A DNA stretch of 64,000 bases from Hyalella azteca (Eukaryota > Arthropoda > Malacostraca > Amphipoda > Hyalellidae): the NCBI RefSeq assembly GCF_000764305.2, contig NW_025936281.1, positions 16,502 through 80,501 on the forward strand. Direction: 5' to 3'. Made by a program: the position numbers and the translations under genes. The notes beneath the pieces are model-generated. The model was not told the DNA's origin and did not search any database. It worked only from the letters and a program-made list of their open reading frames with translations. Positions 42,561 to 54,649 of this stretch are shown in pieces. The stretch's first letter is position 1. Each line of letters starts with the position of its first letter.

Positions 42561-44834
42561 GCAGTTCGGTGGTTCTCAAAGGACAGCCTTTGCGGTTCAC
42601 TCGGTTATAGGACGCAGATTTCGACGCAGTATTTAAGACGAAGATTTTGACGCAGGATGCAGGGCGCGGCGCCATATCCTCTGCTCGTTAGTGAGCAGCA
42701 TTCCTCCATGCCGCAGCCGCCGTAATGGTCGCTCACACGAGCAGGTCTCTGCTCCCACAATATATCGGTGTTGAAAATTAAATGAAGTGTATGTAAATAA
42801 AAAGGGTTTTCAGATGGTATTTTTTCGGACAAATTTAGGGTTTTAGCTTTCATCAGTTGCGTTGGCCAGCTCAAATTTATGAAGGCGGTACTTCCTTATT
42901 AAATTCTAACAAGTTGTATGAATTTTTTATGCCGGAACCTACAAATATACTAGTATATATTGAGTTTTAATCACTTCTTGGCCTTTTTGTCCTCTAAATT
43001 GGCCGTTTTTTAGGCCATCTGACAACCCTATAAATAAATAATGGAAATACAAAAATTTCTACATTTGAACCTAAACGTTAATAAACACATTAATTTACAG
43101 GTATGTACATGAATGTTGACACTTGAGTAATGTACTTTAGGCACACACACGTAAACATTTTGAGAACATACACGTTCTCGCAGAATTTTGGCTTGTAGTG
43201 TACACATGTACATAGTATTTCGTACTATAGTCTATACGAGTACTCTAATTACTATTATAAGTTTTCAAATTTATCAGAACTGGGTCGACTCTTGTACCTT
43301 AAAGACCTAGATATACATACTATTCTCCTTGTAAGTATTCTGTAGTTAATTTATATAGGTGCTAGATATTTCACATATGAATATATTCACATGATGTCGC
43401 ACATCTTTTAATAGCAGTGTTGTTTTCCTTCAAGATATTTTTGTGTACGACGTTATCCCATTTTTTCATCGACGTTCAAAAACGTCATCGACATTTTATT
43501 TTTATTACGACGTCATCCCTCGATCACAAAGATCAATAATGGTTAATATCAATAACGATCAATACCGATCAATATCGATAACGAACAATAACTGTAAAGG
43601 GTAGAAATAGTTTGTTATTTTAACGTAATGCGAGGCGATAATATTTGTTACAAAATGGTTTTTTATTTTGAATTTGTTGTCATTTTAGTTGAGAGGCCAC
43701 CGAAAGAAATGTGCGGAATGCTAAGGTTCGTTGATTATTGTTGCGTGGAAAGCCGAAGCGGAGGTATGTGCTGTGTTAGGATGTCAAAATGTAAATATAT
43801 ATGAGAATGAAGTAGATGCGGAATAGATTTGTGAATATTTAGGGTTTAGAAGTTTGCAATGTTCGTTTACGATCACTTATTTATTTATTTTATTTGTTTC
43901 TTTTAGGAAAGAGCCTTAAATCTACAGTTAGACTCAAGTCAAGACTTAGTCTCGCAAGCAAGATAAAATGATGTGTTAATGTGTTGATATTAATTATTGA
44001 TTATTTAATGTGTTTATATGAAAAGTGTTAATAATATATTTTGACATGTATTCATCAATATCCAGAACCTATACGATCATGTAGGCTAGTTGGGTGTTCT
44101 GAGAGCCCCAACATAACGATCAATAACGATAACGCTCAATAACGATCAAAATCGATACCGCTCAATAACGATCAAAATCGATAACGATCAATAACGATCA
44201 TAACGGCAGTGGGGAGCTCTCAGGTATTTCTAATCCTTTTAAGGAGGATCCAACCCTCACCCCATCCCTCTCCCCCCACCCTCATTCCATCCACCCTCAT
44301 CCTTCCCTTAGTTGAAGTCATGTTGAAAAGTTGAAATTTTTATCTAATGAAGGTTTTCTCAACTTAATGGGAAATTTTGAAATGGTGATATATCATCGCA
44401 AGTTTTATTTTTCTCAACAATTTTATAAATTTACATTCGGATTGTCATTGAATTTTTATCCTATCCGATATATTTTGATATGTAGTAGTTATATTGTACA
44501 TACTTGTATAATACACATATATTCGTGTATAATACACATATATTCAAGAGGTTTTCCATAGATGTTCAGCGGAAGTTGAATGAATTATCAATAAATAAAT
44601 CAAGTAACATGAATAAAATACTATTTTTTGAAAAAATAGTATAATTTTTTTTGCACTCGATTTCTACAACAAAAATAAAGAATTTATATAATTCGAATAA
44701 AAAAATTAAGTGACATATATTGCTCCCAGAAAAATAATAATCAAACTTGATACATGAAAAATATTTCATTTCTTAGCCCAAATTATTTTACTAAGAAAAA
44801 TAATAATTTGCATTGCAACATATCCACTTATCTC
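42561..44834. other. Non-coding DNA with GATCAATAACGATC repeats
   Basis: Clusters of 'gatcaataacgatcaatacc' at 43530-43600 and 44110-44205. GC-rich 42600-42740 has no convincing exon. Confidence 0.5.
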
Positions 44835-45015
44835 CACATCCAGAAAAATGAGTGAGATTTTGTCCAAGTATCGATGCACTGTTGCTCCTGTGTGGGTCAT
44901 CTCAACCCAGTTTGTCTCACCAAACGACGTATCAGTGCTACGCCTGCTTTATGCTCGTGCTGTGGTATACATGGTCACTATTTGGACAATATTACCCACT
45001 CATTTATCTGAGTGT
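44835..45015 (+). mobile_element. MITE family copy 11 (plus)
   Basis: Complete copy: cacatccagaaaaatgagtg, gtgtgggtcatctcaaccca, core acgtatcagtgctacgcc, right end ctcatttatctgagtgta. Confidence 0.9.
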
Positions 45016-46390
45016 ACGCGCTGTAAGTCTGCTGGGCCTGTAGACCAGCGGGCCATTTCCGGGGCTACATGGGTCGGAAATGGGACAATTATGTGAGTCA
45101 GAAATGGGACGATGTTCCTGGCTGTGAAATTATTGTCCAAAATACCTCAGCATATTGAAAATAATTATTCTTTTACAAATTAAAATATTGAACAATTTTG
45201 AAACTTCGTCATAATGCAATTGAATTGTAAAATGTACAATTGAATTATATTATATGCATTTTAATTTTGTAATTCACAATTGAAGTGTAAAATATACAAT
45301 TAAATCGCATAATATACGATTTATTTGTATAAAACAATATATTATTGAATATTGTAGTGGAAATTGTTGTCAGTCTCGCCCTGTGACAGCTTCTGGTAAT
45401 TCTTATCGTGTTTCTTTATGTTTTGAGTGATATTCAAACAAATGAATGCATTTATTGTTCATACAAATTCATGTAATTCATTGTATGAATGTATGTTATA
45501 ATTATAACTTAGTATTAGCAGGAATTATCGTGTATCCAGATATTCACACATATTCACACATGATATTCACACATGATGAATGTTTCGTAATGTTGAAATT
45601 TCGCAGTCCTTACACAATTCTCATTAATACTAAAATTTTACAGGTGTCATCTAGATGAATAATTCATTATTCAGTCACATTCAACACCTTTGTTCAACAT
45701 TGTTCTATGCAAACACGATCTTAGAATAGACAAAAAATATCGTTGAGTTAATTTAAATTTAAATAAGAAATAAATCAAATAATTTAAATAATTTATGACA
45801 ATGAGTTTCATATGACACAAATCGCTTGGCTGTAATCACTGTAATCTGTTCTTGAATAAATTGAATCTTTATTTCATATGATACATTTTAGTTTAAATTC
45901 ATTATTCAATTAAATTAGTTTCAATTCATTAGTTAGTTTAATTAGTTTCATTCAATTCAAATTCATTAAATTAATTAAATCAGTTTCATTAAATTCATTA
46001 AATTCAATTTTGAATGAAATTGAAATCAATTAGAGATATGCACTTCATATAGAAATGTCATGCAGCAATTTAATATTGAAATTAGATTGACTATCTTCAA
46101 TAGCTGTCAGATTCGTAAAACTTTTTGAAACTGTTATGGTATCCTGAAAAAGATATATTATCAATTTAAAAGAATAACGATAAAATTTTCTTTAATATAA
46201 GAACAGCTGCATTAATATTTTTCTTCTCAAATAAGAAGTTCTCAATAATTTTTTCACAATAAAATTTTAAATATCACTGCCACATCGTTCTAATTATAAC
46301 AAGGTTTCTGAAATTCTCCTTAATATTCCAATATTTTTCATATATTTAAAATGCAATAACAATAGATATAGTAAAGCGCTCTATCAATTT
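45016..46390. other. AT-rich DNA with 'acaattgaattgtaaaat' repeats
   Basis: Degenerate repeats at 45210-45325. No gene seen. Confidence 0.5.
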
Positions 46391-46394
46391 TAAT

Positions 46395-46560
46395 AAAAAT
46401 ATAACTCATTACTCACTGCAGTGAGTGACAGAGAGCGCATTTTCTCGTCCACGAAAACTTGAGGTCACGGACAGACGGACGGACAGACAGACGGACGGAC
46501 GGACGGACGGACATGGCGAGCACAATAGTGCATTTTTTCCATAAATGAGAAAATGCGCTA
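46395..46560. mobile_element. Palindrome plus (GGAC/GACA)n repeat, copy B
   Basis: The block actcactgcagtgagt (perfect 16-bp palindrome, 46411-46426) is followed by aaacttgaggtcacgg and a GGAC/GACA microsatellite to about 46512. Flanking arms AGCGCATTTTCTC (46434-46446) and GAGAAAATGCGCT (46547-46559) are perfect inverted repeats. It matches copy A at 23625 in order and sequence, so this is a dispersed element carrying its own microsatellite. Confidence 0.8.
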
Positions 46561-46598
46561 AAAATAGCAGCCCCGTAAAATTCGTAATTTGCAGCCTT

Positions 46599-46758
46599 CA
46601 CTCATTGAAATGAGTGTAACAATGTCCAACAACTATACATTTTTTTGCCCTTTCTTGGCTGGGTTTTCCTGACCATTTTTGGTCCGACCAAAGTGATTAT
46701 TGAGGCCAAAAAAAGAGTCACTATTTAGACAATAGAACCATTTGCTTGCCTGAGTGTT
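46599..46758 (+). mobile_element. MITE family copy 12 (plus, core altered)
   Basis: Left end cactcattgaaatgagtg, middle ggttttcctgaccattt, right end tcactatttagacaatag and tgcctgagtgtt. Confidence 0.7.
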
Positions 46759-47107
46759 AGAACCGTCTAAGCTAATGTCCCAACGATCATATATATTATT
46801 ATTCATTATAATAGACACGCATTCTAATCTGATTATATCACATCTATAAATAGACATATAGAGTGCACATAGAGTTTGTTAGTTCTAATCCCTGGGGATC
46901 TAAGTTATTATAATTTTCTATTCGTACAACGGTATATACTTTTACATTATAACTTTTTTACAATTATGATATGCAAATAATGGGATATGCATGTATCATT
47001 TGTTTGAAATTGGAAGAAATTGAATTTTGAGTTTCTTCTCACAGAAATTCTGCTTTTTAAAAATATTATTGGAGAGCGAACTGCATTTTTGATCCATTTT
47101 TTGAGCC

Positions 47108-47309
47108 CACAATCAGTAAAATGAGTGAGTCATTGTCCAAAAAAATCAATGCATTTTTCGCTTGTGTGTGTGTCACCCTGACCCAGTTTGGAGCGTATCA
47201 GTGCTACGTTATGTGGGTAAGCACTTATGATGTGGGTAAGCCGCTCGCTATGTGGGTAAGGAAGTGCGTCACTTTTTAGACAATATGATCATTAGGTATC
47301 TTGAGTGTA
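47108..47309 (+). mobile_element. MITE family copy 13 (plus)
   Basis: cagtaaaatgagtgagtcat, gtgtcaccctgacccagttt, core gcgtatcagtgctacgtt, then a small internal duplication (atgtgggtaag three times), and right end tatcttgagtgta. Confidence 0.85.
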
Positions 47310-47394
47310 TACGTTGGTATATAAATATATCAGTTGGAGTTCATGGAGTCCGTATATGGTTAAATCCATGGAGTTTTTTGGAGGTTCGCAGGAC

Positions 47395-47460
47395 CGACGA
47401 AAATCTCCAAGTCGAGGATGTCGTAGAGGCGCTCCTTGGAGTACCCCGGCACCAGCACGC
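47395..47460 (-). CDS. Cadherin-gene exon 4 (coding)
   Basis: The minus-strand acceptor is a C10 tract plus CAG (47461 upward). The exon reads SVLVPGYSKERLYDILDLEI and on, in phase 1 with exon 3 (leftover A plus GC gives Ser). Length to a candidate GT donor at 47394 is 66 nt, again phase 1, but that donor (GTCG|gtcctg) is poor. Without splicing the frame runs on to TAA near 47363. The alternating hydrophobic pattern (YDILDLEIFV) fits the last strand of a cadherin repeat, but no DxNDN linker is seen. No later exon was found at lower coordinates. Confidence 0.6.
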
Positions 47461-47469
47461 CTGGGGGGG

Positions 47470-47610
47470 GGGAATGTGTAATATATAAAATATAATATAC
47501 AATATGTGATATATAATATATAATGTATAATATATAATATACAATGTATGATGTATAATGTATCATATATAATATATAGTTTATGATATATGATATATAA
47601 TATATAAATA
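47470..47610. repeat. AT-rich TATAATATA simple repeat
   Basis: Low-complexity TATAATATA sequence in intron 3, directly upstream of the exon 4 acceptor. Confidence 0.8.
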
Positions 47611-48454
47611 TGGACTAAATTTATAAATATAACGAATATGAAAGTGAATTTTAAACCTTAAATAATAGAAGGAACCACTTTTCTTTTAATTCATGAAAGA
47701 TAATCCTAATCCTTGATTAATATATGTCATTCTTATTCTAGAAAAGGAATTTTTAACCTTTATACCCTTTTTTAACTTTTAAATAATAGTTCTTGAATAA
47801 TGGAAGTCATTCTTATTCCTCAATTAATGGAAGTCAAGTTATTCTTCTTCGCATCGCTGTTTGCTTACAGATTCGTGCTAAATATCAATTATGGTTGGTA
47901 CTATATATTTTCTCAATTACGACAATAGTTAAGTTTTTTATCATGAATATATAATCAATAATTCAATAATATTATAATTGTTTTCATAATAATCAATGTT
48001 CAATTTTTCATATATGAGTTGTCCCGCGAAGTTGAATTTAGTGTTTAATCCTCGGATAATTTGGGATTTTTTCGGAAAGATAATAGTGCAAATTATTTAT
48101 TTGCAATAATTTTAATTTATTGAAAAATAGAATAATTGACAAGATATATGATCTCTCTATAATTCCTCTCTATAATTCACTTGGATGTCTCTATTATTTT
48201 ATAAATGTTTTTCTTTTTTTCTTTTGAATTGTAAAAAAAAAAATCCTTTGTGAATAAAAAATCAATCAATTAATCCTATGTCAGCTTTCACTCAAAAAAT
48301 ATCACATAAGTGCTCAAATATATGGCAATTGTCTCACTCAGACCGAATACAATCTCGTTAATTGATTCATTAATGAGCTTACGTCGTTAATTAGATGCAT
48401 TAATTAGCTAACATTTATTGGCCTGCCTGGCGCTCAGGTGTTGAAATAAGTGAC

Positions 48455-48545
48455 GTATGTTAATTAATGTTGATGTTAATGTTAACGTTAATGTTAATGT
48501 TAATGTTAATGTTAATGTTAATGTTAATGTTAATGTTTATGTTAA
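48455..48545. repeat. (TTAATG)n microsatellite
   Basis: About 14 near-perfect hexamers in intron 3. Confidence 0.95.
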
Positions 48546-49139
48546 TTAGGGACGTGTGTTAAAAAAATTTGGATTCGCTTAAATATTTTTTCTTAACTTT
48601 AAAAAATGTATGAGAACTTCAAAACTTTTTAGAACTTTAGAATTTACGCTTTAGAACTTCTGATGCGCTGACTCTTGCGCCTCTAAATTTAGATAAAAAA
48701 AATACCCGGCAAATGCCGCGATATAACCTTCCCTTTGGCGTTATAGCTATTGTGTTAATCTAATTATTTATCGGGCAGTTTGGTAATTTAATTGTCTTTA
48801 ATTTAACACATGAATGATCTGTTATTGAAAATTAAAGTTTTCATACGAGTAAATTTAACTATATTTTCGTTTAATTCATCAGAAAAACTATCAGCTGAAA
48901 TTTTTAATATAACTTCGTGCGGGCTAGAATGGCTGCATCTTTGTATGTGAAACTGGATAATTTTAATGGAAAGCATCCAAAATAACAGAGAAGACCGATC
49001 ATCGCGCTCATATTGAATTTAGTATATAATTTAAATATTAAGTATATAAATTTTTTTATTTAACTTTCTTCATTCCAGTCACAATTTGAAATATATATCA
49101 TATTCGCTATAACAGTGAAAATATATTACTTTATATGAC

Positions 49140-50375
49140 ATTCATCGCTCTCTCTGCAACAAAACTTGTACCTGAAGGTCTTTCACTACCCCAGGAAAGG
49201 TAGGTTGTATGAGTAGGAATGGTGGAGTGGTCGTTTTTCATACTTACATGTATAATATATGCTCATTAAATATAAATAAGTATCAATTTATGATATATAT
49301 ATAAATTACTAGAACTCGCTCAGCACCATAATTTTGTACGTGTAGGTATTGCCCTGCACTAGTACGCTGGGCTTTTTCCATGAAAATATGTAATATATAC
49401 TCATATATTATAACTATACAATCCACTTTCTACTAATTTTGCACCATGACGTGTGCGTCTAGCCCTCCTCCTGTTCGCTGTTTGACGTAGCCGTGCGCCA
49501 TATCGTCGTTCTATATAGATATATAGCACGGAGATAGATATATGGCCGTGCTCCAAATCTATGTACAATATCGTATTCTCAAAATACCATTCATAACATA
49601 TATCACTATACGAATTGGAATTTAGATCCGCATCAGCTTCCGATTACTGGAATCAGAAGCTGCCACGCCTCTGAATTTTGTCAGGGTAGCGAATAACATT
49701 CTTGACTCACTGTGCACCATGAGCTTGTACTTGTATGTCCTACACGTACAATATCATATTTTCACTATATAATTAAAATAATATATCACTATACCATAAC
49801 ATCCTAGACTCACTGTGCACCATAAGTTTGAACTTGCAGGTCTAGCACTCCACTAGTTCGCTTGTTGAGGTGACCGTGTTCAACATCTACAAGTCCTACA
49901 TATACAATATCATATTTTCACTATACTATTGAAAATGTATATGAAAACAAATAGATTCTTGACCCACTTAATTTGCACCATGAGTTTGTACTTGTGTGTT
50001 AATGTTAATCTTATACTCTTATACTCGTCCAGTTCGCTGGCCCAAGTCCTACACGTACAACGACATATTTTCATTATACAATTAAAACTATATATCACTA
50101 TGCTTAGTAATAACATCCTAGACTCACTCTGGACCATGAATTTGTACTTGTGTGTCCTACATGTACAATATCATATTTTCCCTATATTATCAACATAATG
50201 TATCACTATATAACATCCAGGACTCACTCTGGACCATGAGTTTGTACTTGTATGTCCTACATGTACAGTATCATATTTTAACTAAATAATTAAAATAATT
50301 TATCATTATACCACAACATCCAAGACTCACTCTGGACCATGAGTTTGTACTTGTAAGTCTTGCCCTCCTGCAGGT
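49140..50375 (-). repeat. Decayed tandem copies of the exon 3 end plus splice donor
   Basis: The plus-strand text 'gactcactctggaccatgag' plus 'tttgtacttgt' (minus strand: last codons of exon 3 and its donor) recurs at about 50329 (functional), 50222, 50112, 49970, 49803, 49700, 49312 and 49150, with the intervening 'cctacatgtacaatatcata' also repeated. Units are about 110-160 bp. Older copies at 49450 and 49840-50030 also retain a trace of more exon ('ccctcctcctgttcgctg'). Confidence 0.75.
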
Positions 50376-50567
50376 CGCCCGTCGTGGCAGCAGGTCTTCT
50401 CCTGACCAGCAGGCCCGTTGAAGGGTGCAGGGCAAACCTGTGGTCCCCCGACGGGCTGAAGAGCTGGTACGTGAAGGAGGCGCACGGGCAACGGGCAGAC
50501 TCGCCTGGGCCCAGGGGGCACGTCAGGCCCAGGTCGTCGTCTGAGGCCCACGCCCGGTATGTCGAAC
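50331..50567 (-). CDS. Cadherin-gene exon 3: body of the first cadherin repeat
   Basis: Acceptor ttatttccccag ends at 50568 and donor CCAGA|gtgagtc follows 50331. The exon is 237 nt in phase 1. It reads GSTYRAWASDDDLG, three Cys (TCPLGPG, CPCASF), FTYQLFSPSGDHRFALHPST, GLLVRR and YKYKLMVQ. These are the core motifs of an extracellular cadherin repeat: the A-x-D-x-D calcium ligands, the F-x-(I/L)-x-x-x-T-G turn and the Y-x-L-x-V strand. It is GC-rich compared with the surroundings, as expected for coding sequence. Cadherin repeats mediate calcium-dependent adhesion outside the cell. The Cys-rich loop is unusual for a typical repeat. Confidence 0.88.
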
Positions 50568-51722
50568 CTGGGGAAATAAGAATGTTTCTGTGGCCTAAGT
50601 TCTAGAAAATAATACGTTAAGAGGAGCGTCTTGGTCCAAAATCGACAATTTTGGAGTTTCCTGTTTTTAGTTTCATCTTAAAGCTGACATTCTGACCTAT
50701 CCAGCGGTGCCAAAACCACCTCTGTACGTTGATTTATGCGTTCACGACAGATCCCGAAAAAGAAGAGGGTGGGGGAGTTCTTTCACATTTAAGATGGGAA
50801 ATAATTCCCGCAGTGCACTATAAATCACTTGTCCACAGACACTCAGCTCCAGTAACCTTGCTGCAGCCGTACGGGGTGGTTATTGTGTCGTCGCTCGTAC
50901 CATCCTTGACAGAAATTGAGCTCCAGTATCGTCTAGTCTCATTCCTTGCAGTGTTGAATGCCGATTTCGAGGCGCCCGGGACTTTGTCGGGCTCTACTGA
51001 ACATTCACACTTATTTTAACCTATTTCCTCCTACAGTTTCGAAGCTACAGCAATGAAACATGAACCATTCGATTCGCAAAGAAAAGTTATACAAATTGTT
51101 GTAGGAGGTTTTTTTCTAATTTTGTTATAGTTTGAATTTTATTTTGCAAAAGGGGGGGGGAGGGAATGGGGTAAAATCGACAAATTTCCGAAAAATTTAC
51201 GAAAAATGCTCCCACAACCACAAAAACGGGAATTTCAAAAACACCTACATCAGTTTGTTAATATGGTCTTTACGCATCGAATGATATGTGTCTCGATGTT
51301 GTAGCTTGAAAATCCTATGCCCGCGGATATTTCTAGAGTACCCCCTTTTTTGTCCGTTTTCTATGAATTTCTCGTTTTCTTTCATTTCTTCGAAAAATTC
51401 ACATGAACAAAAAAGTCTTAGAATTCCGTTTTACGTACGTGTATTAAATTTCGAACTGATCTGTTCGTAAATAAAAAGTTCTTTTTCGGACCAAGACGCT
51501 CTCCTTAAATTGATCGAAAAAATATTTGCTTATTTCATTCGCTTATTGACTACACCTAAAAAATAAAAAGTTTTATCCGAATAACGATGCACTTTTATAA
51601 GTTTTATAAAATATTTGATTGTAATCGAAAATCTATTGAAATACTACATTATTTTGAAATCGAATTTTTTTTCATTTTTTGAAATAGAAAAAATATTTGC
51701 GTATTTCACTGAATTACTGACT

Positions 51723-51923
51723 ACATCCAGAAAAATAAACCAGGTTTCGTCCAAATAACGATGCTTTTTTGCCCTTATGTGAGTCATCCTGTCCTAGTTT
51801 GGCCAGTAAAAAAGACGTATCGTCAGTGCTACTCTCAGCTAGAGATGTCACTGATTTTGTCACTATTTATAGATAAATTTTGTCACTATTTAGACAAAAT
51901 GGCCCATCCATTTTTTTAGTGTA
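51723..51923 (+). mobile_element. MITE family copy 14 (plus)
   Basis: acatccagaaaaataaacc, gtgagtcatcctgtcctagt, core with a 3-base insertion (acgtatcgtcagtgctac), right end duplicated (tttgtcactattta twice) and ttttttagtgta. Confidence 0.8.
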
Positions 51924-52361
51924 CCATAATATCCTGGCTTTGCATCTGAAAGAAATTCATTCAGCTTGGCCTTGTGACTTTTTGTCTGTAGCAAGACTTT
52001 GTTTGTAAAATATAAAATTGTATTTTTTTTCCTACACTTGGAACTCACTATATCGCATTCGTTTTTTATGCCTTATTATTAACTTCATTTTTGTTAATTT
52101 TAATTAATGTTTTAGTTCAGTTTAACTTTTTAAAGATTCTAAACAAATTTACATGAATTGACTTACGACCGAAGGCTGATTCCCTTTTAAAAGTCTTAAA
52201 CTGATGGAGAAACATGAAAGTAACCTTCACCATTACCCCTGCTAATTTTTTTCGAGGTAGGCCTCAACGCAAAGTGATTAAAACATCAAAGTGATGTTTT
52301 AGTGATTAAATGGTAAAATTTTAAAGATTACAATTTTAAGTGATTAAAATATCAAAGTGAT

Positions 52362-52393
52362 GTTTTATTCTCAACGTGCTTTGAGAATAAAAC
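52362..52393. repeat. Perfect 13-bp hairpin GTTTTATTCTCAA
   Basis: Arms GTTTTATTCTCAA / TTGAGAATAAAAC with loop CGTGCT. A second small hairpin (AAAACATCA-aag-TGATGTTTT) lies about 70 bp upstream. Confidence 0.9.
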
Positions 52394-52740
52394 ATTTAAT
52401 TCAATGAGGCTCGTTTACTGGAAGTCATATTTTATCCCGGAATGTATTTCCGTTTTCATAATTCATAAAAACCACAGCTTCTCATTAACTTATTTTAATT
52501 CACTAGAGTCCTTTCATTACAAGAACCATTTTAATCTCCTGCTTAATAATCACGAGCATTTTTCCAAGCGCGTAATCTCGAGATCTCACAGAGCTAAGAG
52601 GCACCACTGAGCATTGCTATCATTTGCAGCGACACAAACCTTCTTTATCGACGCTTCAGGGAAATGAAAACCATGAGAAATTCAAGCGCCAGTCACATAA
52701 TCTCCGGTCCCTTGACTCAAACGGGCCATCTCTTCTGCTA

Positions 52741-52945
52741 TACCCATAAAAACAAGTGGATCTTATTTGTCCAATTGTGACGCACTTTGTCGCACTCAGC
52801 ACGATCAGAGAGTGGACTTGAGACTGATGCGTCCTTATGCTCTGACAAACTGTGTCTGGGCATACTGAGTGTTAGAGAAGTACATCCAGACAAGGGTACA
52901 AAGTGCATCATTATGTGGCAAAGTATCACCTATTCCTCTGAGTGT
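52741..52945 (-). mobile_element. MITE family copy 15 (minus)
   Basis: Left end taaaaacaagtggatcttat, core variant gagactgatgcgtccttatg, right end attcctctgagtgtag. Confidence 0.75.
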
Positions 52946-53964
52946 AGGAGAAAAGCATTCTCATCGGACGGAATATTGGCAGATGTTCCTTGCCTCCAAG
53001 TTTGGGGTCAAAACAACATCGTATATTCTGAGCGTTTGAAGTCATAAATGTAATTTTTTTGAGGAATCAAAAATGTGTTTATATTCAATAGGTATTCGAA
53101 TATGGTATTTTGGTTTTATATAAATGGTGTCCAATCAGAAATCTCATCGTACATAGCAGCTCATCGGAACCCCAAATACTCGCCCACCCTAACAAAATTT
53201 TAAGGGCGGGCGCGACTCTGCATTAGGGACCACCTAAGACTCAGGGAGCACGTAAATCAGCTTCTCTTTCTCCGCCTCCGCTCACAGGGTATGAATGGCA
53301 GCCTCTGGGCAGTTTACAAGCTCGGTATGACTCGGCTCAGCCAGCCCTCCTCATGCTCCCAGGCGACTATAAAGTTGGGAAGGAGATTCTGACCAGAAAC
53401 TAATTTCGATCGGTTGACCTATTAGTCCCAGAATAACTTTGCTCCCACTGTAGTAACTATTCGGCCGGAGTCTGGGTGTTCCCCGAGTTTTGATAGTGCA
53501 ATCGACGTTTCAATATTTTCGCCATATAAGTTTTAATATACGATGAAATTCAAAAAAGGCCATAAAACGTCTTTAAATTGAAATCAATTATAAGGGAGTG
53601 ATTTTTGAACATTTTTTGCGCAATTTTTCCCTAACAATGAATTTCAGGATAAATTTTGCCCTCATTTAGATTCAGTACCGTCAAAAAGTATGCCAATTTC
53701 ATACATGTTTATGGAGCACAGCAATAAAAGAAAAGATGAGGCTTGTGATTATGCTTGAGGCTCTGAATAAACTATATGCTTTCGTGTACAAAAAACTGTC
53801 ATTAAATTTTGAGTGGGACACATTTATAATTCTGTGCATGCTATAAATAATGGATGACAGAACTGAGCAGCTCCATACGGCCCACTTGTTATACAATAAA
53901 TAACTAAGTGGCCAACATTTAGATAGCCATAGTCTGACTCCATAACTGGATCTCCGGCATCACT

Positions 53965-54030
53965 AATCGATATTGGCTGCCATCTGATAGGATATTGGCT
54001 GCCGCCGATTGGATATTGGCTGCCAAACAA
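53965..54030. repeat. Short tandem repeat (GATATTGGCTGCC)
   Basis: Three units of about 22 bp in intron 2. Confidence 0.8.
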
Positions 54031-54171
54031 TTTTATTTTTGCAAAAGTATCGAAATATTCAACAGCGACTGTTTTGGCTGGTGGGATTGCCAGAGATGGA
54101 GTGGACATCTTTTGTGTCGCTAATTTCGTGTTATTTGAAAAGTTAAGGTGCATTTGCTGTAAAACTGTTAT

Positions 54172-54262
54172 TATTAATTATTATTATTATTATTATTATT
54201 ATATTATTATCATTATTATTATTATTATCATTATTAATATTTTTTTATTATTATTATTTGTA
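54172..54262. repeat. (TTA)n microsatellite
   Basis: Interrupted TTA/TTATTA run of about 90 bp in intron 2. Confidence 0.95.
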
Positions 54263-54583
54263 ACAAGACTTATACAAGACAAGAACTATACATGACTTTT
54301 TTTTAAATGATTCAACAGTGTTGATCTAATTAGTTTCCCACGTGTGATTAATCACCTTGTTTGTGGATAGATTAAACTGAAATGATCTTACAATCGTAAT
54401 ATTGTATTGTATGTAGAAATTAAGTGTTTTTACATACACTTAAAATAATTTTCAATCGATGCATGATACGTAATATCAACCTAAATAATTCCAAAGTAAA
54501 TGATAATTCTAATAAAAGAAATTACACTGCATCTAAATTAACCGAAAGTGTTTAAATGTAAGAAGGGAATATTTTCATCAGAC

Positions 54584-54649
54584 CCGTGACGTTGACAGGC
54601 ACGACGGCCGTGGCGCGGTGCACCAGGAACCGCGGCGCGTAGTTGTCAA
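54584..54649 (-). CDS. Cadherin-gene exon 2: start of the first cadherin repeat
   Basis: The minus-strand acceptor is tttctcccccag. The 66-nt exon reads VDNYAPRFLVHRATAVVPV and then NVTG, with phase 1 at both ends. DN-x-x-P-x-F followed by V-x-P-x-N-V-T-G is the canonical beginning of a cadherin repeat (linker, first strand and PEN-type motif). It joins without adjustment to exon 1 (leftover G plus TT gives Val) and exon 3 (leftover G plus GT gives Gly). The donor (ACGG|gtctga) is weak, the one soft point. Very small for an exon but strongly supported by phase and motif continuity. Confidence 0.85.

Larger units (their letters stand above)
47461..50330 (-). other. Cadherin-gene intron 3
   Basis: Begins GTGAGTC at 50330 and ends CCCCAG at 47461. 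It contains the decayed donor-junction array (49140-50330), a TTAATG hexamer microsatellite and AT-rich DNA. Confidence 0.6.
50568..54583 (-). other. Cadherin-gene intron 2
   Basis: 4.0 kb between exon 2 (donor GG|gtctga, weak) and exon 3. It holds two MITE copies, hairpins, a G9 run at 51153, and a TTA microsatellite at its 5' side. A moderately GC-rich part at 53170-53480 shows no convincing exon. Confidence 0.6.

Noticed and set aside
42605..42874. 89-aa minus-strand ORF in a GC-rich stretch as a possible further cadherin exon
   Set aside because: No cadherin motif and no matching phase-1 splice sites were found.
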